From: CAIUMH01 sp963758555 | GTDB taxonomy: Bacteria; Actinomycetota; Acidimicrobiia; Acidimicrobiales; RAAP-2 | DNA length: 64,000 nt | NCBI GenBank assembly: GCA_963758555.1 | Contig: CAVWVW010000003.1 | Span: forward strand, 496,001-560,000 | Direction of reading: 5' to 3' | Shown here: piece after piece, positions 1-8,461 of the stretch | How positions within the stretch are numbered: position 1 is the stretch's first letter | Layout of the letters: every line of letters starts with the position of its first letter | The notes under the pieces: generated by a model | Database searches by the model: none | What the model saw: the letters and a program-made list of their open reading frames with translations, nothing else | What the model was told of the DNA's origin: nothing | Made by a program: the position numbers and the translations under genes

Positions 1-337
1 GGCCATGAACGAAGCGCCTGACTACCCGAAGGAGATCTGCGCCATCTACGAGCAGCGCCGTGACGCGCTCTGCTCGGGCCTGTCGCGCCTGGGCTGGGAC
101 TTCACGCCACCCCAGGGGACGATGTTCGTCTGGGCGCCGATCCCTGACGCCTACGCCGAGATGCGCTCGCTCGAGTTCTCCGAGTTCCTCATCACCGAGG
201 CTGACGTGGCCACGTCGCCGGGCATGGGCTTCGGCCCTGGCGGCGACGGCCACGTGCGCTTCGCCCTCATCGAGAACGAGCAGCGCATCGCCCAGGCCAT
301 GCGCAGCTTGAAGAAGGCTCTGCCGAAGCTCGGCTGA
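1..337 (+). CDS. Aminotransferase class I/II, C-terminal fragment
   Basis: This is the last ~111 codons of a PLP-dependent aminotransferase; the reading frame is open from base 2, so the gene begins outside the window. The visible part is the C-terminal small domain: a PPQGTMFVWAPIP strand near the front, then a GMGFGPGGDGHVRFALIENEQR block, which is the region holding the substrate-carboxylate-binding Arg in fold-type I enzymes (here in HVRFAL). This layout is typical of alanine or LL-diaminopimelate aminotransferases. The PLP lysine lies upstream of the window, so substrate cannot be told. A PlsC gene follows after 55 bp. Confidence 0.8.
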   Translation, partial: AMNEAPDYPKEICAIYEQRRDALCSGLSRLGWDFTPPQGTMFVWAPIPDAYAEMRSLEFSEFLITEADVATSPGMGFGPGGDGHVRFALIENEQRIAQAMRSLKKALPKLG

Positions 338-392
338 GCCACTTGCGCCCACCTCGGGCTCGCAGGCCGGCGCATGGATAGCGTTCCTCCCG

Positions 393-1085
393 ATGCTCTA
401 CTCGATCCTCAAAGGGCTGTTCACGCCGGTGTTCCGCGTGCTCTTTCGCATCCGGGTCACGGGAGCCGAGCGCGTGCCTCGAGGAGGTCCGGTCATCCTG
501 GCGGCGAACCACCAGTCGTTCTCTGACTCGCTGTTCCTCCCCTTCAGCGTCAAGCGACACCTCACCTTCTTGGCCAAGGCTGAGTACTTCGACGACTGGC
601 GCACGTCGTGGTTCTATCGGGGCATGGGGCAGATCCCCATCCGTCGAGGGGCGGGCACCGAGGGCCTCCGCGCCCTCGGGACCGCAGAGATCGCCCTGGC
701 CCGCGGCGACGCGATCGCGCTCTATCCGGAGGGGACGCGCTCTGATGACGGGTTCGTCCATCGAGGCCAGAAGGGTGCCGCTCGCCTGGCGCTGATGACC
801 GGGGCGCTGGTGATCCCGGTCGGGCTCTCGGGCACCGCGGAGGTCCAGCCCGTGGGCTCTCGCTGGCTCCGACCGTTCAAGCGCGTCGAGATCAGCTTCG
901 GAGAGCCGCGCCGGCTCCTCAAGGGCGACGTGGAGCGAGCCGGTTCGGAGCGGGCGGCGCTGCGCGACTTCACCGACCAGCTGATGGCTGAGCTGGCCTC
1001 GCTCTCGGGGCTCTCGTACCAGGACACCCTGGCCGGACGCGGCGCGTCGGGCTCGTCACAGAGCCGAAATCACCCCGAAACCTGA
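393..1085 (+). CDS. 1-acyl-sn-glycerol-3-phosphate acyltransferase (PlsC family)
   Basis: A 230-residue acyltransferase expected to transfer a fatty acyl chain to lysophosphatidate in membrane phospholipid synthesis at the inner face of the membrane. The catalytic HX4D motif is His40...Asp45 (NHQSFSD), and the glycerol-phosphate-binding EGTR motif is at 113-116 in YPEGTRSDDG. A short hydrophobic N-terminus (residues 4-20) could anchor it peripherally. Length matches the compact bacterial PlsC/LPLAT form. Acyl specificity cannot be read. The small ACT gene follows 18 bp downstream, so the two could be cotranscribed. Confidence 0.88.
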   Translation: MLYSILKGLFTPVFRVLFRIRVTGAERVPRGGPVILAANHQSFSDSLFLPFSVKRHLTFLAKAEYFDDWRTSWFYRGMGQIPIRRGAGTEGLRALGTAEIALARGDAIALYPEGTRSDDGFVHRGQKGAARLALMTGALVIPVGLSGTAEVQPVGSRWLRPFKRVEISFGEPRRLLKGDVERAGSERAALRDFTDQLMAELASLSGLSYQDTLAGRGASGSSQSRNHPET

Positions 1086-1103
1086 CCTCTCTACGATGGG
1101 GAG

Positions 1104-1364
1104 ATGGCTCGGTACTCACTTGAGGTGCGTCTGCCCGACCGACCCGGCGCGCTCGGAGCAGTGGCAAGCCGCATCGGTGCCGTCGGAGGCGACATCATCG
1201 CGGTCGACATCGTGACCCGAGGGGGAGAGCACGCCGTCGACGAGTTCGTCGTCGACATGCCCGGCGACGACCTCGTCAGCCTGCTCTTGACCGAGATCCA
1301 TGAGGTCGACGGCGTCGACGTCGTCGAGATCCGACCGCTGCCCGCGGAGGAGCCCCGGGTCTGA
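1104..1364 (+). CDS. Single ACT-domain protein
   Basis: An 86-residue protein that is essentially one ACT domain. It opens with a YSLEVRLPDRPGALGAVASRIG segment, the ligand-loop signature of ACT domains (Gly between strand 1 and helix 1), followed by GGDIIAVDIV and a second beta-alpha-beta half. ACT domains bind amino acids and usually regulate an attached enzyme; free-standing ones act as sensors or partners. No enzyme is fused here and the ligand is unknown. It ends 12 bp before the convergent glpK stop codon. Confidence 0.75.
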   Translation: MARYSLEVRLPDRPGALGAVASRIGAVGGDIIAVDIVTRGGEHAVDEFVVDMPGDDLVSLLLTEIHEVDGVDVVEIRPLPAEEPRV

Positions 1365-1376
1365 GCTGACGCGCGC

Positions 1377-2861
1377 TCAGCGCCACGAGCGGGCGCGCTC
1401 GAGAGCCCGCAGCCACCCGTGGTAGGCATCATCGGCTGGCGCGCGCTCTCCCGCAGGCTCGAAGCGCCGCTCGGGCTCCCACCGCGTGCTGAGCTGATCG
1501 AGCGAGTCGAAGACGCCCTCGGCCAGCCCGGCCATCAAGGCGACACCGGTGGCGGTGGCCTCGAGGTTCGCCGCTCGCTCGACGAGCACCCCGGACTGGG
1601 TGGCCAAGCGCTCTAAGAGGCGGTCCATCGCTGCCGCCCCACCGTCGGCGCGCAGCGCGAGGAGCGCGGGGCCTGGTCCCGCTCCCATGGCGTCGGTGAT
1701 GGCCCTGACCTCAAAGCAGAGCGCGTCGATCACCGCCTGAGCGAGCTGCGCTCGCCCCGAGCCCCTGGTGATCCCGAGGAGCGCACCGCTGGCGGAGTCG
1801 TCCCACCAGGGACTGCCCAGCCCGACGAAGCCCGGGATGAAGCTCATCCCACCGGCATCGGGCGCGCCCTTCGCGAGCGATTCGAGCTCGGTGGGGTGCT
1901 CGATGACGCCGAGCTGGTCCTGGAGCCAGCCGACGGCGGACCCGGCGATGAAGGCAGAGCCCTCGAGCGCATAGCTCCTCGGACCGCACGCACCGAGGTC
2001 CCAGGCCATCGTGGTCAGCAACCCCTCGTGGTCGGTGGGTCGTGTGGGCCCCTGCTGGGACAGCACGAAGGCCCCGGTGCCGTAGGTGACCTTGACCATG
2101 CCCGGATCGAAGCAGCGTTGACCGAAGAGCGCTGCGTGCTGATCGCCCACGATGGCGCTGATCGGGGTGCCCCCGAGCGCTCCCAACCCTCCGGCGCCGA
2201 CGGTCCCGAAGCGCCCACAGGACGGTCGGATGGCTGCCAACGCGTGCCTGGGCACGCCGAAGAGCTCGAGCAGCTCGTCGGCGTAGTCGCCGTCGTCGAG
2301 GTCGTAGAGGCTGGTGCGAGCGGCGTTGGTGACATCGGTGGCGAAGACGCCGCCGTGAGCTCCGCCGGTGAGGTTCCAGAGCAGCCAGGCGTCGACGGTG
2401 CCGAGCGCGAGGTCCTTGGTCTCGACGCCGTGCTCCACGAGCCACGCCATCTTGGTGGCGCTGAAGTAGGGATCGAGCACCAAGCCCGTTCGGCGGCGGA
2501 CCAGCTCGCCTGCGCCGAGCTCTCGGAGCTCGGCGCAGCGCGAGGCTGTGCGTTGGTCCTGCCACCCGATCGCCGGGGCGAGGACCCGTCCGTCTCGTCG
2601 ATTCCAGGCAGCGACGGTCTCACGCTGGTTGGTGATGCCGATCCCCGCAAAGGAGCCCTCGTGGCGATCGCACACCTCCCGGAGGCACTGCTGGGTCAAG
2701 CTCCAGATCTCATCGAGGTCCTGCTCGACCCAGCCAGGTCGCGGGTAGCGCTGGGGGAGCGCTCGGGCACTCACGTCGAGCACGTGGCTCGCCTCGTCGA
2801 GCACGAGGGCTCGTACGCTGGTGGTCCCGGCATCGATGGCGAGGAGGTGGGCCACGAACAC
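1377..2861 (-). CDS. glpK: Glycerol kinase
   Basis: FGGY-family kinase that phosphorylates glycerol to sn-glycerol-3-phosphate with ATP. Diagnostic features are the N-terminal AIDAGTTSVRALV phosphate loop, GITNQRETVAAWNR, the AIGWQDQRT stretch, and PYFSATKMAWL, all characteristic of glycerol kinase rather than xylulokinase. The C-terminal half carries VTYGTGAFVL and the adenosine-binding GGAAAMDRLLE region. I chose GTG at 2861 (494 residues) because it puts VFVAHLLAIDAG at the N-terminus as in the family; an ATG 13 codons upstream adds residues without family support. No facilitator or glpD is next to it. Confidence 0.9.
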   Translation of the reverse strand: MFVAHLLAIDAGTTSVRALVLDEASHVLDVSARALPQRYPRPGWVEQDLDEIWSLTQQCLREVCDRHEGSFAGIGITNQRETVAAWNRRDGRVLAPAIGWQDQRTASRCAELRELGAGELVRRRTGLVLDPYFSATKMAWLVEHGVETKDLALGTVDAWLLWNLTGGAHGGVFATDVTNAARTSLYDLDDGDYADELLELFGVPRHALAAIRPSCGRFGTVGAGGLGALGGTPISAIVGDQHAALFGQRCFDPGMVKVTYGTGAFVLSQQGPTRPTDHEGLLTTMAWDLGACGPRSYALEGSAFIAGSAVGWLQDQLGVIEHPTELESLAKGAPDAGGMSFIPGFVGLGSPWWDDSASGALLGITRGSGRAQLAQAVIDALCFEVRAITDAMGAGPGPALLALRADGGAAAMDRLLERLATQSGVLVERAANLEATATGVALMAGLAEGVFDSLDQLSTRWEPERRFEPAGERAPADDAYHGWLRALERARSWR

Positions 2862-2961
2862 GGACGCTACCTGGGACCGACCGTTGGGGCCCAGGACCAC
2901 CTCCCCGGGTGGGAGTTTTCGCGAACCCCCTCTGACCTGGTGGTTTGTGAGGAAGAAAGTG

Positions 2962-2991
2962 TTGACAGGGCCGTAACTACAGTGCTGTAAT
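2962..2991 (+). promoter_or_regulatory. Predicted sigma-70-type promoter of nrdJ
   Basis: TTGACA at 2962-2967 and TGTAAT at 2986-2991 are separated by 18 bp, a near-consensus housekeeping promoter. Between them lies a small perfect dyad TACAG-TG-CTGTA (2979-2990) and a direct repeat TAACTAC (2974-2980 and 2991-2997). Start of transcription would be near 2998, inside the first NrdR-like box. Read from sequence only. Confidence 0.6.
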
Positions 2992-2993
2992 AA

Positions 2994-3040
2994 CTACTGC
3001 ATCTTGGGTCCCACCCTGGTTCAACCACTACATCTTGTGT
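2994..3040 (+). promoter_or_regulatory. Tandem NrdR-type boxes upstream of nrdJ
   Basis: Two 16-bp boxes fit the NrdR consensus (acaCwAtATaTwGtgt). Box 2 at 3025-3040 matches about 13 of 16 positions and box 1 at 2994-3009 about 10. Their starts are exactly 31 bp apart, three helical turns, the arrangement known for NrdR operators. They lie at and just after the predicted start site, consistent with repression of nrdJ by NrdR when (d)ATP is high. No nrdR gene is in the window. Confidence 0.65.
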
Positions 3041-3127
3041 TTGAGGCGGGTTCAGGGGGTTGGGGGCGACGTCACCGACTCGGTACGTCGAGGAAAGTGC
3101 ATCACACACAGAGGGGAAGCAGACGAG

Positions 3128-5926
3128 ATGGCTATCGCACCGCAGCGCACGGGGATCGGGATCCGACGCCACTTCACCACCGAAGGGGTCCACCCCTACG
3201 ACGAGGTGGTCTGGGAGCAGCGCGACTCGCGCATCTCGAACTACCGCGACGGCACGGTCGCCTTCGAGCAGCTCGGCGTCGAGGTGCCCTCGACCTGGAG
3301 CGTGAACGCCACCAACATCCTCGCCCAGAAGTACTTTCGAGGCTCTCTCGGAACCCCTGAGCGTGAGCACTCCCTCAAGCAGGTCTCCGACCGCGTCGCA
3401 GACACCATCACGGCATGGGGCATCAAGGATGGCTACTTCATCGACACCGAGGAGGCTGAGGTCTTCCGCGAGGAGCTCAAGCACCTGATCATCCACCAGA
3501 AGGCGGCGTTCAACTCGCCGGTCTGGTTCAACATCGGCGTCAAGGGCGTGCCGCAGCAGGCGAGCGCGTGCTTCATCCTCTCGGTCGAGGACTCCATGGA
3601 CTCGATCCTCAACTGGTACACCGAAGAGGGCATCATCTTCAAAGGCGGCTCGGGTGCCGGGGTCAACCTCTCTCGCATCCGCTCGTCAGCCGAGCTGCTC
3701 AAGGGCGGCGGCACCGCCTCGGGCCCCGTCAGCTTCATGCGCGGCGCCGACGCGTCAGCGGGGACGATCAAGTCGGGTGGCAAGACGAGGCGCGCCGCCA
3801 AGATGGTCATCTTGGACGCCGACCACCCAGACATCGAGTTCTTCATCTGGTGCAAGGCCCACGAGGAGAAGAAGGCGCGCGCCCTCGCCGACGCCGGCTT
3901 CGACATGAGCTTGGACGGCACGGACATCACGAGCGTCCAGTACCAGAACGCCAACAACTCGGTGCGCGTCACCGACGAGTTCATGCAGGCCGTCCTCGAC
4001 GACGGTGACTGGGACCTCACTGCGCGCTCAGGTGGCGACGTGGTCAAGACCCTCAAGGCCCGCGAGCTGTTCCGTCAGTTCGCCCAAGCCGCGTGGGAGT
4101 GCGCCGACCCCGGCATGCAGTTCGACACCACCATCAACGACTGGCACACCGCGTCGAACTCGTCTCGCATCAACGGCTCGAACCCGTGCAGTGAGTACAT
4201 GCACGTCGACAACTCGGCCTGCAACCTCGCCAGCTTGAACCTGATGAAGTACCTCAACGATGACGGCACCTTCGACATCGAGTCCTACCGGGCCGCCATC
4301 GAGATCGTCTTCACGGCCCAGGACATCCTGGTCGGCAACGCTGACTACCCGACCGAGCCCATCGCCAAGAACTCGCTCAAGTTCCGCCAGCTCGGCCTCG
4401 GCTACGCCAACATCGGCGCCCTGCTGATGGCCAACGGCCTGCCGTACGACTCCGACGAGGGACGCGCCTGGGCCGCAGGGCTCACCGCGCTGATGACCGG
4501 GCACGCCTACGCGACGAGCGCCAGGATGGCCTCTCGTCTCGGACCCTTCTCGGGCTACACCGAGAACACCGAGCCGATGCTCCGCGTGCTGCGCAAGCAC
4601 CAGGCGGCAACGGGCGCGATCGACGAGGAGCTGGTGCCCACCGATCTGCTCTGCGCTGCGCAAGAGGCGTGGGATGAGGCTGTCGAGCTGGCCGAGGTCA
4701 ACGGCGTGCGCAACGCCCAGGCCTCCGTGCTCGCCCCGACCGGCACCATCGGCCTGCTGATGGACTGTGACACCACCGGCATCGAGCCTGACCTCGGTCT
4801 GGTCAAGATCAAGAAGCTCGTCGGTGGCGGCACGATGTCGATCGTCAACCAGACGGTCACGAGGGCGCTCGGCAAGCTCGGCTACTCCGACCAGGAAGCC
4901 TCAGAGATCGTGGCCTACGTGAACGAGAACATGTCGATCTTGGGTGCTCCGCACATCAAGGCGGAGCACCTCCCGGTCTTCGCCTGCTCGATGGGCGACA
5001 ACACCATCCACTACCTCGGCCACGTCAAGATGATGGGCGCCGTCCAGCCGTTCATCTCGGGGGCGATCTCGAAGACGGTCAACATGCCTGAAGATGCGAC
5101 GGTCGAAGACGTCGAGCAGCTCCACATCGACGCCTGGCAGATCGGCGTCAAGGCAGTGGCGATCTACCGCGACAACTGCAAGGTTGCCCAGCCGCTGTCG
5201 ACGACCAAGAAGGAAGCGGACGAGCTGAGCGGTCCCGTCATCGACGAGAGCGTGGTCAACGCCCGGATCGCTGAGCTCGAAGCCCAGCTGGCGGCCAAGG
5301 CCCATGAGTCCGTCGTGGTCGGTGCGGTGCGAGAGCGCCTCCCGACGAGACGGCGCTCCTACACCTTCTCGTTCCGCGTAGCGGACTGCGAGGGCTACGT
5401 CACTGCGGGTGAGTACGAAGACGGTCGCCTGGGCGAGGTCTTCATCAAGGTCTCGAAGCAAGGTTCGACCTTGGCCGGGATCATGGACGCCTTCTCGATC
5501 TCGATCAGCCTGGGCCTCCAGCACGGCGTGCCGCTTGCCACCTACGTGCGCAAGTACTCGAACATGCGCTTCGAGCCCGCTGGGCTGACCGAGGACAAGG
5601 AACTCCGGCTGGCCACCAGCCTGGTGGACTACATCTTCCGTCGGCTCGCCCTTGACTACCTCACCTTGGAAGAGCGCCAGGAGCTCGGCGTGCTCTCGAC
5701 CTCTGAGCGCACGCAGCCCACGCTGCCGGGTGTCGAGGAGTCGGCCACGCCGAACGTTCCGATGGCGACGACCGCTGAGCCGATCGCGCTGAGCACCGCT
5801 CCGGCAACCTTGATCCGGCCGGAGCAGCGCGATGCTCCGTACTGCTACAGCTGCGGCGATCTCATGCAGCGGGCCGGCAGCTGCTACGTGTGCAGCTCGT
5901 GCGGCACGACGAGCGGCTGCAGCTGA
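3128..5926 (+). CDS. nrdJ: Adenosylcobalamin-dependent ribonucleotide reductase (class II)
   Basis: Reduces ribonucleotides to deoxyribonucleotides using a radical generated from adenosylcobalamin, so it needs no NrdB subunit or oxygen. The 932-residue protein shows the RNR barrel signatures: GGSGAGVNLS, the NPCSE finger-loop motif with radical Cys354 and Glu356, and LAPTGTIG. The C-terminus carries a Cys-rich tail (YCYSCGD...CYVCSSCGTTSGC), the CxxC redox shuttle plus a Zn-binding pattern usual in this subfamily. ATG 3128 is chosen because the upstream extension would start inside the NrdR box and has no family match; a GAGGGG sequence lies ~13 bp before it. No ATP-cone is evident at the N-terminus. 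Confidence 0.93.
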   Translation: MAIAPQRTGIGIRRHFTTEGVHPYDEVVWEQRDSRISNYRDGTVAFEQLGVEVPSTWSVNATNILAQKYFRGSLGTPEREHSLKQVSDRVADTITAWGIKDGYFIDTEEAEVFREELKHLIIHQKAAFNSPVWFNIGVKGVPQQASACFILSVEDSMDSILNWYTEEGIIFKGGSGAGVNLSRIRSSAELLKGGGTASGPVSFMRGADASAGTIKSGGKTRRAAKMVILDADHPDIEFFIWCKAHEEKKARALADAGFDMSLDGTDITSVQYQNANNSVRVTDEFMQAVLDDGDWDLTARSGGDVVKTLKARELFRQFAQAAWECADPGMQFDTTINDWHTASNSSRINGSNPCSEYMHVDNSACNLASLNLMKYLNDDGTFDIESYRAAIEIVFTAQDILVGNADYPTEPIAKNSLKFRQLGLGYANIGALLMANGLPYDSDEGRAWAAGLTALMTGHAYATSARMASRLGPFSGYTENTEPMLRVLRKHQAATGAIDEELVPTDLLCAAQEAWDEAVELAEVNGVRNAQASVLAPTGTIGLLMDCDTTGIEPDLGLVKIKKLVGGGTMSIVNQTVTRALGKLGYSDQEASEIVAYVNENMSILGAPHIKAEHLPVFACSMGDNTIHYLGHVKMMGAVQPFISGAISKTVNMPEDATVEDVEQLHIDAWQIGVKAVAIYRDNCKVAQPLSTTKKEADELSGPVIDESVVNARIAELEAQLAAKAHESVVVGAVRERLPTRRRSYTFSFRVADCEGYVTAGEYEDGRLGEVFIKVSKQGSTLAGIMDAFSISISLGLQHGVPLATYVRKYSNMRFEPAGLTEDKELRLATSLVDYIFRRLALDYLTLEERQELGVLSTSERTQPTLPGVEESATPNVPMATTAEPIALSTAPATLIRPEQRDAPYCYSCGDLMQRAGSCYVCSSCGTTSGCS

Positions 5927-5967
5927 GTTCGAGCTCGCTCGACGCGTAGCTCGAGCGGATCAAACCT

Positions 5968-6840
5968 GTGCGGGCGGCCGGTCACCCGTTGCGGCGACGC
6001 GAGCGGTGCAACGGGTGGCGAGCTGGCCCGTGGATCTCACTCGTCCTGGCCAGCGCCGGCTTGCTCGGTGCCTCCTGCGGTACGAGTGCTTCCACGGTAA
6101 GGCCATCCGCAGCGCCATCAGCGCCGACGACGATCCAGTCGACCACCACGTCTCCCGTCGAGCCCTCGACCACGGTGCCAGCCGCCGCCATCCTCGTCGG
6201 ACCGGGAGCGATGGCTCGCTATCAAATCGAGGCACAATCCGCAGCGGGAGCCTGTCACTACACGTTCTCGGGGAGGTTCCCGCTCCCAGATCCCCACTGC
6301 ACGCCCGGTGCCACCAACCCCGCAGTGACCCAGGCCACGCTGGCGACGACGATCTGCAGGAGCGGCTACAGCACGAGCATCCGCCCTCCCGAGTCCGTGA
6401 CAGGTCCCGAGAAGGCCGGCTCCGCGCGCGCCTACGGCTACACGGGGTCGTTCCACACCGCTGAATACGACCACCTCATCAGCTTGGAGCTCGGCGGGGA
6501 TCCCAATGACTCCGCCAACCTGTGGGTCGAGCCCAACGACAGAGCGGGTGCACGATCGACCTTCAACACCAAAGACGTGCTCGAAGACAGGCTCCACTCG
6601 CTCCTCTGCTCGGGAGCCCTCTCCCTCGCCACCGCGCAGCGGGCCATCGCCGAGGACTGGGTCGCTGCCTACGACACCTACGTCCTCGGTGCCGCGCCCA
6701 CCTTGCGCGAAGCGTCGATGCTGACGCCTCCCTCGCTAACCGCACGAGCAGCTCCGTCCCGTGGCGTCATCGTGAGATCCTTCGACCTTGACGCGCTCGG
6801 CCGGGCGGCCTCGAGCGGGTCGGCTCCCGTCGAGAGCTGA
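5968..6840 (+). CDS. Exported lipoprotein with HNH-nuclease-like domain
   Basis: A 290-residue predicted lipoprotein. A hydrophobic segment (22-36) ends in LLGASC with Cys37 as the lipidation site, then a Ser/Thr/Pro linker (~38-75). The C-terminal domain contains YDHLISLELGGDPNDSANLW (167-186), the DH...ELGG...NLW pattern of HNH/treble-clef nucleases in small secreted proteins. Four Cys in the domain (96, 111, 130 and one near the C-terminal part) could form disulfides outside the cell. The function could be extracellular DNA degradation, but no substrate evidence exists. It starts with GTG, 41 bp after nrdJ. Downstream is another lipoprotein gene. Confidence 0.6.
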   Translation: MRAAGHPLRRRERCNGWRAGPWISLVLASAGLLGASCGTSASTVRPSAAPSAPTTIQSTTTSPVEPSTTVPAAAILVGPGAMARYQIEAQSAAGACHYTFSGRFPLPDPHCTPGATNPAVTQATLATTICRSGYSTSIRPPESVTGPEKAGSARAYGYTGSFHTAEYDHLISLELGGDPNDSANLWVEPNDRAGARSTFNTKDVLEDRLHSLLCSGALSLATAQRAIAEDWVAAYDTYVLGAAPTLREASMLTPPSLTARAAPSRGVIVRSFDLDALGRAASSGSAPVES

Positions 6841-7039
6841 GCACCCAGCGCTCGCCGCCGGCACGCCCACGTGCCCGCTGCTCGGATCCCGGAGGTGAGA
6901 GGACCCACACCAGGGCGAGCCCACCAGCCCCTCTGACTGCAGTGAACCGTCGTCCTTCGTGATGCACGTCGTGGTGCGAGGGACTAGAACCGAGCTGGGG
7001 GTCTCCCCCTGGAGACAGCTCGAGGTCGGGGGTGCGGAC

Positions 7040-8324
7040 ATGGGGGCAGGCCGTCGAGCTCGTCACGTGGGAGGGATGCTCGGAGCATTGCTCAGCATCA
7101 CGGTCGTGGCGTCGGCCTGCAGCTCCACCGCCAGCTCGCCGTCGACGACGGCACCACACGGGCTCCCGAGCTTCTACGTCGTTCCGAGCGGCGCCAGCTC
7201 GAAGGCACCCGGCACGTTGCTCAAGTCAGAAGAGACGACCGTCCCAGGCGTCAAGGCCACGGCCTATCGGGTCATGTACGTCTCGAGGGGCATCGGCGGC
7301 AAGGACGTGGCGGTGACCGGGATGGTCTTCGTGCCGACGACCGCGGCGCCAAGCGGCGGGCACGATGTCGTGACGTGGTCGCATGGGACCAACGGCATGG
7401 GTGATCTCTGCGCGCCCTCAACCAACTTCGCCGACGAGGAGCTGACGACGATCCCGCAGCCCAGCCTCAACGCCCTCCTCGCCAAGAACTGGGTGGTCAC
7501 GGCCAGCGACTACCAAGGTGAGGGGACGCCGCCTGGGTTGCTGCCCTATCTCGTCGGAGGGATCTCTGCCGACAACACGATTGACATCGTCTTGGCTGCC
7601 CACCAGCTCGCGGCCGCCCACACCTCGAAGCACTACGTGGTCTGGGGGCACTCGGAAGGTGGCCAGACCGCCATGTTCGCCTGGGACGCCGGTTCGACCT
7701 ACGGCGCGCGTCAGGGCTTCACCATGGTCGGGACGGTGGCGGAGCTCCCCCACGCAGTTCGCCTCGATCTACGCCTTCTTGGAGTCGAGTCCCTATCGCT
7801 TCTACCTCTACATGGCGACGGTGGGCTTCCACACCGCCTACGGCAGCCAGGCGGTGCCGCTCGACCAGATCCTCACCCCCAAGGGCATCAGCCTCATCCC
7901 GACGCTCGAGAAGGGGTGCTTCTCCTATCTCAAGAAGACCCTGGACCAGTACAGCTACGCACAGCTGATCAAGGAGAACCCGACCACCTTGCCCTCGTTC
8001 GCGCCGATCTTGGCGGAGAACGACCCGGCCACCATCGCCACGGTGCCCTCGGTACCGCTCCTGATCATCCAGGGTGGCGCAGATGAGCAGATCCCCGTCG
8101 CCACCACCCAGATCCTCTACGCCCACGTCTGCGGCCTCCACGCCTCGGTGGAGCGCTGGATCTACCCAGGCCTCGATCACTACGGTGTGATCGCCGTGTC
8201 CACCAACGACATGATCTCGTGGATGGCGGAGCGCTTCGCCGGGACGAGCGCGGTCACGACGCCGGTTGGGCTCCCCGGCGTCGAGACCGAGAGCTGTCAG
8301 CAGTCGGCAACGACGACGAGCTGA
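7040..8324 (+). pseudogene. Secretory lipase/alpha-beta hydrolase lipoprotein, frameshifted
   Basis: Two overlapping frames together encode one complete secretory-lipase-type hydrolase of about 427 residues. The first frame gives a signal peptide ending ...VVASAC (Cys27), a Ser/Thr linker, and the nucleophile motif WGHSEGGQ (GxSxG). After about 7740 the family sequence continues in the next frame, which carries the acid residue in IQGGADEQIP and the histidine in YPGLDHYGV. The break is at a run of five C (7747-7751); removing one C rejoins ELPTQFASIYAFLES. So the triad is intact if the extra base is an artefact. Start at ATG 7040 puts the signal peptide directly at the N-terminus. No promoter was identified. 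Confidence 0.7.
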
Positions 8325-8461
8325 GGGCGCTCTTCGGCCACGTCCTAGCTTGACGCCACAGCGACGGGCTCTCCATGCTGGCTGCAGACCTCGGCGGTAG
8401 GCTCGGCCTCCGACGGTGTCACGCAACCCATCCGCACGGCGGGTGACGAGCAAAGGAGAGC

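Noticed and set aside
2900..3128. Cobalamin riboswitch upstream of nrdJ
   Set aside because: The leader from the promoter to ATG 3128 is only ~130 bases and no B12-box-like core is seen; NrdR boxes explain the region better.
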